From assembly GCF_003462685.1 (NCBI RefSeq), contig NZ_QRVE01000017.1, positions 1 to 41,105 on the forward strand: a DNA stretch of 41,105 bases, written 5' to 3'. Position numbers and translations under genes: made by a program. The stretch comes from Collinsella sp. AF23-4AC. Its GTDB lineage: Bacteria > Actinomycetota > Coriobacteriia > Coriobacteriales > Coriobacteriaceae. Each line of letters opens with the position of its first letter. Position 1 is the stretch's first letter. Shown here one piece after another: positions 14,585-22,132 of this stretch. The notes below the pieces were generated by a model. The model was not told the origin of the DNA, did no database searches, and saw only the letters and a program-made list of their open reading frames with translations.

Positions 14585-16285
14585 CTACCTCTTCCGATAG
14601 CGGCGGTTGCGGCTCGTCGATGAACCCATTACTTCAATGAGTCCTTTATCCGCCATTTTTGGCAGATGGTAACGGACGGACGAAATCTTGACCCCCGATG
14701 CAACCGCTATTTCTCGCGCCGTCATATCCATTCCGGCGCTGAGAGCCTCCAGGATCCTATCCGCCGTCGAAGCTGACGATTCTCTGCTCATATCGATAAT
14801 TTCAAACGTGTCTTTGCCACATTTTGACAGGACATGTTTATCGACAAGGTCCCCGCAGATCAGGCGAATGTCATCCGAATCCCACTTCAAAGCCTCTCGT
14901 ATTTTTTGAACATCGCATACGCACCCATGCTCCCGCATAAACATGAGTAATGTTTCCTCGCGATGCGTCAGTTCGGTGTCCACATGGCCCTGAATCCACA
15001 TGCGGTTTTCAGCAAGCTCCGCCCCGTGCCGGGAAAGCAGCACCGTAAACGAATCGGCCTTAACGATAAATTTCGGCCTGCCAAGCGAACGAGACTCCAT
15101 CTCGCGAATCATAGCCGGGATGCCAGATCCCTGACTTTCCGCAACAGCCCCCTCAGCATGCTCTAACGGCGTCGCCCCCATCAGACTCATGAGCTTTGGG
15201 TTTCGGCAGCGCGATTCCCCGTCCGCAAGATTGTCCACCGTCTTTCCGCCCCAAAGCCCGCCGGGGTTTTTGATCTCTATTCTGTCTGGGTAGATATCGA
15301 CGCTCACAGCCTGCCCCACAAACATGGGCGAATACTCTCGATGGATGCAGGCATTTGCCAAGGCCTCGCGCAAAACCTCCTGGGGAACTTCCCAATCATC
15401 CCTTCTGCCAGCGCCTTGCACTATCGCCGCTTTGCGCAAGTTTCGTCCAATCGCGGCAAGGGCATCTTCGATGCAAGCCGGAATCGGGCCATCGCACAAC
15501 TGGCGGTCAATAAACCGGGGTTGCCCGGGTGCAGATTTTTCCACATCGGAATGAACGGCGACATCGATCATCAGTTTGGGATAGAACTGCTGGGGGTAAA
15601 TTCCCGCCGACAGAAGCCCCGCGAGCTTCACGGCACCATCCTTTGTAGTGATATTGAGTCTGACCAGCTGCTTTTCCAGCGTATCGGCCCCGCGCAAAAC
15701 GCGCGGGGTCTGCAGCCGGCGATTTGCGATAATAGACCGCACGACATCTGGATCCAAATCCTCGACCGTTGCCTCCGAAACCACCGTGTCGTCTGCATCG
15801 CTCGGAAGCAACGCACTCTGCAGCTCATATAGCTCAGCGGGTGACATCTTGATATCTTTATCATCCACGCGCTTGTAGCTACCGTTCTGCACGCCGCGCG
15901 CGCCGATATAGCAAGGCTTCGCTTTAAGCTCAAGTTCAAAGATGCGCACCAGAAGCACCTGGAGCCCGTCGACCTCGCCTCGATCAAGCTCGTACCGCGG
16001 CGCATGGGTCACCACTGCCGCTGAGCCTCCGTCTCCGATACCCGAAACAAACTGATCGCGCACCCTATCGATAGCAAAGTTAGCCGAAGGAACAAATCCT
16101 TCGGCTTCGTTCAGGCCCAAAATAATGAGCCCACCCGCAGTGTTCGCAAAAGCGCTCACTGTCTCCCATACGTCTGCGCTCAATTTATTCGTGCAGGCTT
16201 TAACTTCTACCGATGCGTCATCAGTCCCTCGCCTGCGAAGGCGCTCAACGATAAGGCCAAGGGGTTCATCCAGCAGCATTGACAT
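14585..16285 (-). CDS. AlbA_2 / GHKL-ATPase / winged-helix transcriptional regulator
   Basis: A 566-residue protein of the COG2865 type. The N-terminal AlbA_2 (Schlafen-like) domain spans about 10-145 (VEVKA, AFANTAGGLIILGLNE at 45-60). A middle region is followed by a GHKL-type ATP-binding segment (REALANACIHREYS at 306-319, DRIEIKNPGG at 334-343, GSGIPAMIREM). A C-terminal winged helix spans about 505-555 (MTAREIAVASGVKISSVRYHLPKM). It probably binds DNA in response to ATP or another ligand. Eleven or more TCTCTCTAA-like half-sites lie directly upstream and suggest autoregulation. The start has GAGACGGA just before it. Such genes are mobile accessory genes with no settled function. Confidence 0.82.
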   Translation of the reverse strand: MSMLLDEPLGLIVERLRRRGTDDASVEVKACTNKLSADVWETVSAFANTAGGLIILGLNEAEGFVPSANFAIDRVRDQFVSGIGDGGSAAVVTHAPRYELDRGEVDGLQVLLVRIFELELKAKPCYIGARGVQNGSYKRVDDKDIKMSPAELYELQSALLPSDADDTVVSEATVEDLDPDVVRSIIANRRLQTPRVLRGADTLEKQLVRLNITTKDGAVKLAGLLSAGIYPQQFYPKLMIDVAVHSDVEKSAPGQPRFIDRQLCDGPIPACIEDALAAIGRNLRKAAIVQGAGRRDDWEVPQEVLREALANACIHREYSPMFVGQAVSVDIYPDRIEIKNPGGLWGGKTVDNLADGESRCRNPKLMSLMGATPLEHAEGAVAESQGSGIPAMIREMESRSLGRPKFIVKADSFTVLLSRHGAELAENRMWIQGHVDTELTHREETLLMFMREHGCVCDVQKIREALKWDSDDIRLICGDLVDKHVLSKCGKDTFEIIDMSRESSASTADRILEALSAGMDMTAREIAVASGVKISSVRYHLPKMADKGLIEVMGSSTSRNRRYRKR

Positions 16286-16289
16286 TCCG

Positions 16290-16500
16290 TCTCTCTAAAA
16301 CGATAGATTTATCTCTCTAAAGTATAGTATATCTCTCTAACTTTAGAGAGATAAGCACCTTATTTTAGAGAGACATTTAGAGAGATGTACCGAATTCACT
16401 GTTAGATTGCCCAATGTTATCTCTTTAACTGACTTTCTCTTTATAGAGACATTTAGAGAGACGAGCGCGACCTCTCTAATCATGGGTTCTTCTCTTTAAA
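16290..16500. promoter_or_regulatory. cluster of TCTCTCTAA half-sites (putative operator array)
   Basis: TCTCTCTAA or close variants occur on the plus strand at 16290, 16312, 16332, 16420, 16436, 16472 and 16491. The reverse form TTTAGAGAGA starts at 16342, 16364, 16376 and 16452. A perfect palindrome of 10-base arms around CT spans 16331-16352, and TCTCTTTATAGAGA spans 16436-16449. The array begins 5 bases before the AlbA_2 regulator start codon and must overlap its promoter and ribosome site region. No gene is present in 16286-16755. Confidence 0.8.
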
Positions 16501-16550
16501 GTGCACACATCCTAACCGTGCCCTAAGTTGCGGTGAAATAGCTCACGATT

Positions 16551-16600
16551 AACCTACCAAAAAGGGACAGGCTTATTTTGGCAGGTTTTATCTGGGGAAA
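16551..16600 (+). repeat. 50-base GGGACAGG repeat, copy C
   Basis: AACCTACCAAAAA at 16551-16563 faces TTTTGGCAGGTT at 16577-16588, with GGGACAGGCTTA between and TTATCTGGGGAAA at the end. It is one base different from copy A. It lies 155 bases before the nuclease gene. Confidence 0.88.
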
Positions 16601-16755
16601 CGCCGACTGATTCCATGTACACAACCGCCGCAGCTCCATATGAGGCAAATGAATCAGTAACGTCTATCCCAAATCTTGAGTATTTGTTCGACAGAACGGC
16701 CCCTGCCGGCTCCTGCTAGACTGGTAGATTCCCAACCGTCCATCCAGGAGCCGCA

Positions 16756-17724
16756 ATGTCGCGCAAGTCCGCCTACAAGCAAGTACTTTCCATCGGCACC
16801 GCCGTGGTGCTGGGGTTTGCGTTGTTCACAGGGTCGCTCGACGGAGCGCCCAAGTTGTTGTCGCCGCAAAGCGATGAGCAGGCGACGGCTCTGGCCGAAA
16901 AACAAAACGAGAGTCCCAGCCGCACCGACGACGAGGCAGACCTGGTTGCCCGGCTCGAATCGGGAACAGCAAGCTCCGAGGACTCCGGCGATGGCTCCGA
17001 ATCCACCGCGACCAACACCAACGGCAACGTTGCCTCCGCGGACAGTGCCGCCACCCCCATCGACGAAGTGGAAAACCCAGATCTCAACCGCGCCCGCGGC
17101 GTATATCTCAGCAGCATTCCAGACTACGCCGGCAATCCCTACGTCGCCCTTCGCGCCGACAGCACGCACCCGCTCGGCATGCCGTCATTCACACTCGATG
17201 AATACGAACGCGCTGCAGAAGAGGGCTGCTTTAAGAAATTCTCCAAGCTCGACAGTATGGGCCGCACTCGCAAAGCGCTCGCCTGCGTGGGCCCCGAATC
17301 GCTCGGTCAAGGCAAGCGCGGCGATATCTCGCGCATCCATCCCGCCGGATGGCATCAGCAGCGCTACGACTTTATTCCGGGCCAGAGCCTCTACAACCGC
17401 TGCCACCTCATCGCCTGGTCGCTCTGCGGCGAAAACGCCAATCGCAAGGATCTCCTCACCGGCACGCGCTATCTCAACGAGACGGGCATGCTACCGTTTG
17501 AGGAGCAGATTCTCGACTACATCCGCGAAACGGGCAACCACGTGCTCTACCGCGTCACGCCTATGTATAACGAAGAGGAACTTGTCTGCCGCGGCGTGCG
17601 CCTTGAGGCGCAATCGGTCGAGGACCACGGCAAGACGCTGTGCTTCCACGTATACTGCTACAACCTGCAGCCGCATGTGCAGATCGACTACGCCACCGGC
17701 CGCAATCAGGCCGCCGGAGAGTAG
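16756..17724 (+). CDS. exported DNA/RNA non-specific endonuclease (EndA/DNA-entry nuclease type)
   Basis: A 322-residue nuclease of the beta-beta-alpha metal class. The N-terminus has a basic start and a hydrophobic stretch (VLSIGTAVVLGFALFTG, 10-26), fitting a signal peptide or membrane anchor. A low-complexity acidic Ser/Thr/Ala linker runs to about residue 105. The nuclease core follows, with the catalytic segment SLYNRCHLIAWSL (R215, H217; family D/N-R-G-H-L) and the metal-binding N-rich part LLTGTRYLNETGM (N241). Family members cut DNA at the cell surface during uptake or for nutrition. CAGGAG precedes the ATG. It has the Cys in place of the usual Gly before the catalytic His. No competence genes are adjacent. 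Confidence 0.85.
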   Translation: MSRKSAYKQVLSIGTAVVLGFALFTGSLDGAPKLLSPQSDEQATALAEKQNESPSRTDDEADLVARLESGTASSEDSGDGSESTATNTNGNVASADSAATPIDEVENPDLNRARGVYLSSIPDYAGNPYVALRADSTHPLGMPSFTLDEYERAAEEGCFKKFSKLDSMGRTRKALACVGPESLGQGKRGDISRIHPAGWHQQRYDFIPGQSLYNRCHLIAWSLCGENANRKDLLTGTRYLNETGMLPFEEQILDYIRETGNHVLYRVTPMYNEEELVCRGVRLEAQSVEDHGKTLCFHVYCYNLQPHVQIDYATGRNQAAGE

Positions 17725-17769
17725 GTTCAACCGGGGCCACGCCCGCATCGTTTGTCACCGACGCGCACG

Positions 17770-17789
17770 GGAGGCTAATTCTTGCCTCC
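17770..17789. terminator. weak hairpin after the nuclease gene
   Basis: GGAGGC and GCCTCC form a 6-base stem with an 8-base loop, 46 bases after the stop codon. There is no T-run, so the role is uncertain. Confidence 0.3.
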
Positions 17790-17944
17790 TACGGCGCATT
17801 TCAGTGACATGGGGCCATCTCTCCAAGATACCCGTATTGTCGATAAGAGTAGAAGGCAAACGCCAGACAGGCAGCCAAAGCAGCAGAAGCCCTACATTAA
17901 ATACGTGATTTATTCTTTGCAATCACAATCTCGATAGGTTAATC

Positions 17945-17981
17945 GAAGCAAAACAACGTAAAATGAAGGTAATTTTGCTTC
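17945..17981. promoter_or_regulatory. inverted repeat in front of the GntR/UTRA regulator gene
   Basis: GAAGCAAAA (17945-17953) and TTTTGCTTC (17973-17981) are perfect 9-base arms 19 bases apart. The repeat ends 20 bases before the GTG start and surrounds a TAAAAT that could serve as a -10. This fits a site for negative autoregulation. Confidence 0.5.
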
Positions 17982-18000
17982 AAAGTAATCAGGAGAAACT

Positions 18001-18759
18001 GTGACCAATCGCGTCAACAATTCACATATTAAAAAGGATTGTCCCACCCCCATCTATATGCAGGTGGTCGACTATCTGCGCGAGAACATCGCCTCAGGAG
18101 CTTGGGAGCAAGCATCCAAAATCCCGTCGGAAGTCGAGCTCATGAGTACGCTCGGCGTCAGCCGCGGCAGCATCAAAAAGGCCATTTCCAAGCTTGTTGA
18201 TGAGGGCCTGCTTGAGCAAATTCAGGGAAAGGGGACTTACGTTAAGTCAAAAGACATCTCTTTCCCCCTTACAGAGGGTCTTATCTCTTTCTCCGAATCT
18301 CTAATCGAGCAAGGCCTTTCTTTCGAAACAAACATTCTCGATTGCGAAATTCGTAAGTCGGACGAGGATATTTCCAGACATCTCGGTATTGTCGAAGGTT
18401 CTGACTACCTTCATCTCGAGCGAGTGCGCAGCGTTGAGGGTGAACCTGTGATGTTCATCGAAAACAACATCAATATGGCGCTTGTCCCAGGTATTGAAAC
18501 AGCCGACTTTGTTAACGAAGGTCTCTTTGCAATAATCGAGCGGCTCTCAGGCCACCAGATCGAATACTCAAAGACCTCCTTTGTGGCAAAGCTCGCGGAC
18601 ACCCAACGCGCGGATGCGCTCGGTCTCTCTACGCAGTCCCCGCTTCTTCAGCAGCTTCAAACAGTCTACTTGGACAATGACTCTGCAATTGAATATGCGC
18701 GCGTATGGCTTAAATCCAGCAGGTTCCAGCTTGGCACCGTTTTTCAGCGTCGCCATTAA
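18001..18759 (+). CDS. GntR-family regulator, HutC/UTRA type, likely regulator of the polyol PTS cluster
   Basis: A 252-residue repressor. The winged helix is at about 15-82 (TPIYMQVVDYLRENIASGAW, IPSEVELMSTLGVSRGSIKKAI, GKGTYVKS). A UTRA effector domain is at about 95-245 (LHLERVRSVEGEPVMFIENNINM, IEYARVWLKSSRFQ). UTRA proteins respond to phosphorylated sugars or small acids from the pathway they control. It converges on the minus-strand PTS operon, separated by a shared terminator. The location and effector type make it the best candidate regulator of that cluster. GTG is the start, with AGGAG before it. Its own upstream repeat differs from the TAGACGTCTA sites of the cluster, so the assignment is unproven. 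Confidence 0.86.
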   Translation: MTNRVNNSHIKKDCPTPIYMQVVDYLRENIASGAWEQASKIPSEVELMSTLGVSRGSIKKAISKLVDEGLLEQIQGKGTYVKSKDISFPLTEGLISFSESLIEQGLSFETNILDCEIRKSDEDISRHLGIVEGSDYLHLERVRSVEGEPVMFIENNINMALVPGIETADFVNEGLFAIIERLSGHQIEYSKTSFVAKLADTQRADALGLSTQSPLLQQLQTVYLDNDSAIEYARVWLKSSRFQLGTVFQRRH

Positions 18760-18805
18760 AGCTCTTGAGAGCGGCGGCATTACGCCAAATATAATTCCAA
18801 AACGC

Positions 18806-18835
18806 AAAAAGGCGAACCCGTGGGTTCGCCTTTTT
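18806..18835. terminator. bidirectional terminator between GntR gene and polyol operon
   Basis: AAAAAGGCGAACCC (18806-18819) pairs with GGGTTCGCCTTTTT (18822-18835) across a two-base gap (effectively a tetraloop CGTG). Runs of A before and T after make it work on both strands for the two converging units. Confidence 0.92.
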
Positions 18836-18845
18836 GTAAACGGTT

Positions 18846-19520
18846 TTAGTCCAGCGCGTCAAACAGCTCCGTAAGCAACGCTGCCCTGTCATCCGTAATC
18901 GCCAGGGCACTCGAAATGCCGGTGCCTTGCGCGCCAAGTCCAATCAAGCGACGAACGTCGCCTCCACACCTGATTCCCGCTCCCTCCATGATAACGATGT
19001 CGGGATTGATGGACCGTACGGCAGCGATGGTCTCTGCGATGTAATCATCGCCGCTTGTATGGCCGGTTCCCACAAGGCTGCTCGGCTCGCAAAGAATCAC
19101 GTCCGGATCCATCGCCGCAACCGCTTTGGACTCAGTCACGCTATCGGCTGCAACAATGGTTAGAATCTCAAGCTCACGAGCGCGATCGATCGTTGCCGCC
19201 AACTTATCAACGGTCAGGGGGTGTGCCGTGTGATTTAGAAAGACAGCTTGAACTCCCGCGCTCTTAAGCGACTCAAGAGGTGTCAGTCCCATTCCTTTTC
19301 CGTCACCGATAAGATCGGCATGCTGCGCTGTGGGAATTGCAAATTTCAAATCCTTCGCAACTGCGCAGAGCTCGGGAACGGGAGCAGTCCAAAAAATCGA
19401 ATGATCTCGATCTTTTGCGATTTCATCCGTAAGATGAGCCGCTGCAATTGAATCGTCCGCAAGCAAATAGGTCTTAGGACTGACCGTGAAAAGTGGCAGT
19501 TTTAAATCGGAACGTTTCAT
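18846..19520 (-). CDS. triosephosphate-isomerase-family protein (short, archaeal-like type)
   Basis: A 224-residue TIM-barrel isomerase, last gene of the polyol operon. It would interconvert a ketose and aldose phosphate, such as dihydroxyacetone phosphate and glyceraldehyde-3-phosphate or a four-carbon analogue. Key residues: K16 in SPKTY, catalytic H97 in FLNHTAHPL, catalytic E145 in CEPSSLVGTG, and a phosphate loop GAGIRCGGDV. The short length and the EPSSLVGTG and GAGI patterns follow the archaeal-type TIM group and not the roughly 250-residue bacterial housekeeping TpiA. The Asn normally two residues before the Lys (N-x-K) is Ser14 here. The start has GTTCTC..., with a weak ribosome site 48 bases after the PTS IIA gene. 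Confidence 0.82.
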   Translation of the reverse strand: MKRSDLKLPLFTVSPKTYLLADDSIAAAHLTDEIAKDRDHSIFWTAPVPELCAVAKDLKFAIPTAQHADLIGDGKGMGLTPLESLKSAGVQAVFLNHTAHPLTVDKLAATIDRARELEILTIVAADSVTESKAVAAMDPDVILCEPSSLVGTGHTSGDDYIAETIAAVRSINPDIVIMEGAGIRCGGDVRRLIGLGAQGTGISSALAITDDRAALLTELFDALD

Positions 19521-19568
19521 GAGAACACGTCCTTTCCGACTAATACATGGCCTGCCATACCGAGCGAT

Positions 19569-19922
19569 TTAGCCGTTGAAGCTAATCTCGATGCCGGTTT
19601 CCAGCTTGGGAAGCACGCTTGGTGTCACGAGAACCGTTCCAGGAAGCAGCTCTCGCTCGTCATCGAACGCAATGGTTAGATGACCGAGCCCTCCCATGTT
19701 CTCGTTCGCAGCTTCACCAAACTCCTTAATCGTGTAGACCTGATCGCCGATGGAAATGGTGCCGCCCTCAGCAAGCACGTTATCCTCCGTGGGAGTTCCA
19801 TCGTGAACGACGCAGATGTCGCGCAACTCTGCAGGAGCGGTCGGGCCAAACAGGACCACCATCTTCTCGTTGAGAAGTTCCTCAACAAACGAGCCGATCT
19901 CAGTGACCTTAACCTTGTACAT
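19569..19922 (-). CDS. srlB: PTS glucitol/sorbitol-type enzyme IIA
   Basis: A 117-residue cytoplasmic phosphocarrier that takes phosphate from HPr and passes it to IIB. It matches SrlB/GutA-type IIA over its whole length. The phosphorylated histidine is H40 in CVVHDG (E. coli CFIHCHG). The conserved GGLGHLTIAFDDE (78-90) near the end parallels ELGHVTLRFDG. The ATG is preceded by AGGAGA. The gene lies 19 bases after gutM in the order IIC-IIBC-GutM-IIA, whereas E. coli places gutM after the IIA gene. The transported polyol is not fixed by this subunit. Confidence 0.92.
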   Translation of the reverse strand: MYKVKVTEIGSFVEELLNEKMVVLFGPTAPAELRDICVVHDGTPTEDNVLAEGGTISIGDQVYTIKEFGEAANENMGGLGHLTIAFDDERELLPGTVLVTPSVLPKLETGIEISFNG

Positions 19923-19941
19923 TTGATTTCTCCTATCTTTG

Positions 19942-20325
19942 TTACGCCGCAGGCGCAGTCATTGACCTGTCGATAACACGAATAGCCTGGGCAAAAGCAT
20001 CGTGATAGCTTTCGTTGGCCAGATGGTCTAGGGCGGTCTCGATATTCAGCCCCAGCATCTCGCTCATCTCCGAAAACTCTGGTTTGAGGGAAAGCCCTTT
20101 GAGCTCATAGCAACCGTTAATCGCGCCATCATGATCAGTCAGAATCATCACAAACGCCTTTCGGCTAAAACTCACCTTGCACATACCCGTGCCCAAGTAT
20201 CCCTCATGATCGCGAGCGCGCTCATGGATAAGAATGCGCACCCTCTTCCAGTAGCGATACTGGGTGAATGTTCCTGCAAGCCATACGAGAATAAAGAAGG
20301 CTATTGTAATGAGCGCGTTGAGCAT
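19942..20325 (-). CDS. gutM: GutM-family protein (glucitol operon activator-like)
   Basis: A 127-residue GutM/SrlM homologue. One N-terminal membrane segment (ALITIAFFILVWLAGTF, 4-20) is followed by a cytoplasmic part with SFSRKAFVMILTDHDGAINGCYELKGLSLKPEF, which matches the E. coli protein's RVVVAIALDDQQRVTDTLFMKGL region. In E. coli it is called an activator of the glucitol operon, but the membrane anchor and its fixed place inside PTS operons suggest a role close to the transporter. It is 29 bases after the IIBC gene. Confidence 0.88.
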   Translation of the reverse strand: MLNALITIAFFILVWLAGTFTQYRYWKRVRILIHERARDHEGYLGTGMCKVSFSRKAFVMILTDHDGAINGCYELKGLSLKPEFSEMSEMLGLNIETALDHLANESYHDAFAQAIRVIDRSMTAPAA

Positions 20326-20354
20326 AGTGGGCCTTTCCCTCTTAAAGCTTCAGT

Positions 20355-21374
20355 TTACAGGCCAAAGGACAGTACGTAGGCAAGAATAATCTGAATCGGG
20401 GTGGTAATCAGCTTGCCAAACAGGAATGCAGGGTAACCGATTTCGATCGTCTCGGGCTTTGCCTCCATGAGAGTCATGCCAACGGGAGCAAAGTCGGAAC
20501 CAACCTGGCAGTTGACGGCAAAGAAGCCGGGAAGGGCAAAGTTGGCGGGAATCGTGCCGTTGGCGATTTGGTTGCCAACAAGGACAGAAAGCACAGAAGC
20601 GATGATTGCGCCCGGGCAGATCAAAGGCGAAAGGAACGGGATTGAGCAGAACATGCCAATTGCCAGCATACCGGGCAGCGAGCCCGCAAGCGGAGTGAGA
20701 ACGCCGGCGAGAACGTTCGCGAAACCCGTGTAGTTAATAATGCCGATCAACACCGAGACAAACGCCATAAAGGGGATGATGTTGCGGATAACGTCATTCA
20801 CGGTATCACGTGCAGCCTGATAGATGATGCTGATGACGCGACCAACGCCGGTACCGATCTTAGAGACAACGTCCATAAACCCGTTAGACTGTTTGGACGC
20901 AATCTCGGCACGTCCCTCAGCGATCTTGGCGTGGACGTTTTCCTTCGTCGTCTCCTCGTGTGCCTTCTCGGCCTTTACCGGCTCAGCGGGAACATCGGCC
21001 GCATCGGCAAGGACGATGCAATCGGGATTGACGTCAGATGCAAAGAGATCCTCGGTGATGAACTGGGCCAGAGGACCAGACGGAGAACCGGGCTTGATGT
21101 TCAGCGTCTTAAGGCCCATCTTGGGATAGGTGCCGCAGCGAGCCACGCCGGCGCAGTCGATGACAACGGCGCATGCCTGATCGGTCTCGATCGGGTCCTT
21201 AAACTGGTCGTGCGCCTCGGCGCCGGTAAGCTCCGCAATGCGAAGGGCGACCGGGCTGATGCCACCCAGGGTCACGCTCAGAACATAAGGCTTCTCGGCC
21301 GTGGGGGTAATGATGAGGGGACCGCCCCAACCGTTGCCGCCGTGGGACGCCTTTACGCTTTTGAATTCACTCAT
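20355..21374 (-). CDS. srlE: PTS glucitol/sorbitol-type enzyme IIBC
   Basis: A 339-residue permease subunit. The N-terminal IIB domain (about 1-130) includes HGGNGWGGPL and the phosphorylation site ARCGTYPK with C80, equal to the LRCGIYPK site of SrlE. A charged linker of about 50 residues (VKAEKAHEETTKENVHAKIAEG) follows. The C-terminal membrane part has IIPFMAFVSVLIGIINYTG and FALPGFFAVNCQVGSDFAPVGMTLMEA. It receives phosphate from the IIA protein and phosphorylates the polyol during uptake, together with the IIC protein encoded just upstream. It starts 29 bases after the IIC stop codon with GGAGAGTC before the ATG. Confidence 0.94.
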   Translation of the reverse strand: MSEFKSVKASHGGNGWGGPLIITPTAEKPYVLSVTLGGISPVALRIAELTGAEAHDQFKDPIETDQACAVVIDCAGVARCGTYPKMGLKTLNIKPGSPSGPLAQFITEDLFASDVNPDCIVLADAADVPAEPVKAEKAHEETTKENVHAKIAEGRAEIASKQSNGFMDVVSKIGTGVGRVISIIYQAARDTVNDVIRNIIPFMAFVSVLIGIINYTGFANVLAGVLTPLAGSLPGMLAIGMFCSIPFLSPLICPGAIIASVLSVLVGNQIANGTIPANFALPGFFAVNCQVGSDFAPVGMTLMEAKPETIEIGYPAFLFGKLITTPIQIILAYVLSFGL

Positions 21375-21403
21375 GATTTAGACTCTCCTTTTGCGCTGAA
21401 CTG

Positions 21404-21949
21404 CTAGGCGGCAAGCTTAGCTTCGTTGCGCTTCTTCATGATGAGGTACAGCTTCTCGGTGACAATGCCCTTGATCAGGCAGACGATTAGACCAACAATG
21501 AGGAAGCGGATAGCAAGCTCGGAGGAGTTCTTTCCCAGTGCCTCGTAGCCGGCCGAGATACCAAGCCAAACAAAGAGCTCGGAAGAGTTAGCGTGCGGGA
21601 AAAGGCCAACGATGGGGTGCATCATGGACACGACCGCATCGTAGAATGCGGGCTTGTAGTCCTCCTCGACAAACACACCAAAGGTGTATGCCATCGGATT
21701 GCAGAGGAAGAAAGTGCAAAGGAACGGGATGAGGGTATAGCGGAGAACTGCATACTTGGTGCACTTCTTCATGAACCCATAGACACGCTCCTCGCCGATC
21801 AGCTGGATGACTGCCTTGATCGTAAGGATCAGACAGATCAGCATGGGGATCATACCCGTAATAAACGAGGCAAACTGATCACCAGCCGCATTAAACAGGC
21901 CGGTAAAGCCCTCCGCAAGGAAGATAAGGAAATCGTTTACTGCTCCCAT
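21404..21949 (-). CDS. srlA: PTS glucitol/sorbitol-type enzyme IIC
   Basis: A 181-residue membrane subunit, homologous to SrlA. Signature segments are AEGFTGLFNAAGDQF, GMIPMLICLILTIKAVIQLIGEER, FLCTFFLCNPMAYTFGVFVEEDYKPAFYDA (given in parts: CNPMAYTFG, EDYKPAFYDA) and GLFPHANSSELFVWLGISAGYE. All match positions in the E. coli protein ([39 protein letters not shown]). ATG 21949 is chosen because GGAG lies 8 bases upstream; the ATG two codons earlier would overlap that site. It follows the FGGY kinase gene by 183 bases, a gap that could hold its own promoter. Confidence 0.92.
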   Translation of the reverse strand: MGAVNDFLIFLAEGFTGLFNAAGDQFASFITGMIPMLICLILTIKAVIQLIGEERVYGFMKKCTKYAVLRYTLIPFLCTFFLCNPMAYTFGVFVEEDYKPAFYDAVVSMMHPIVGLFPHANSSELFVWLGISAGYEALGKNSSELAIRFLIVGLIVCLIKGIVTEKLYLIMKKRNEAKLAA

Positions 21950-22035
21950 TTTCATTCTCCTTAGTTAATGTTCGTTACTTCTATCGTTCTACCTGAGCGC
22001 CCCCTCCTCCTTTTCAATCGGCCATATACGCTCAT

Positions 22036-22060
22036 GGTTGTCTACGATTGTCTATATCTT
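22036..22060. promoter_or_regulatory. possible degenerate regulator site before the PTS IIC gene
   Basis: GTCTAC (22040-22045) and GTCTATATC (22050-22058) resemble halves of the TAGACGTCTATATAC sites found upstream of the aldolase and HAD genes. They lie about 100 bases before the IIC start, in the only sizeable gap inside the cluster. Confidence 0.3.
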
Positions 22061-22132
22061 ACAAAGGGACCGCTCTTCGAGTTGCCTTCTCGCATTCCTT
22101 TCGGTGAACGGTAGATTTTACAAGACAAACGG

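Noticed and set aside
16290..16500. CRISPR array
   Set aside because: The repeats are 9-10 bases in both orientations at irregular spacing, unlike 25-40-base direct repeats with uniform spacers. No cas gene is near.
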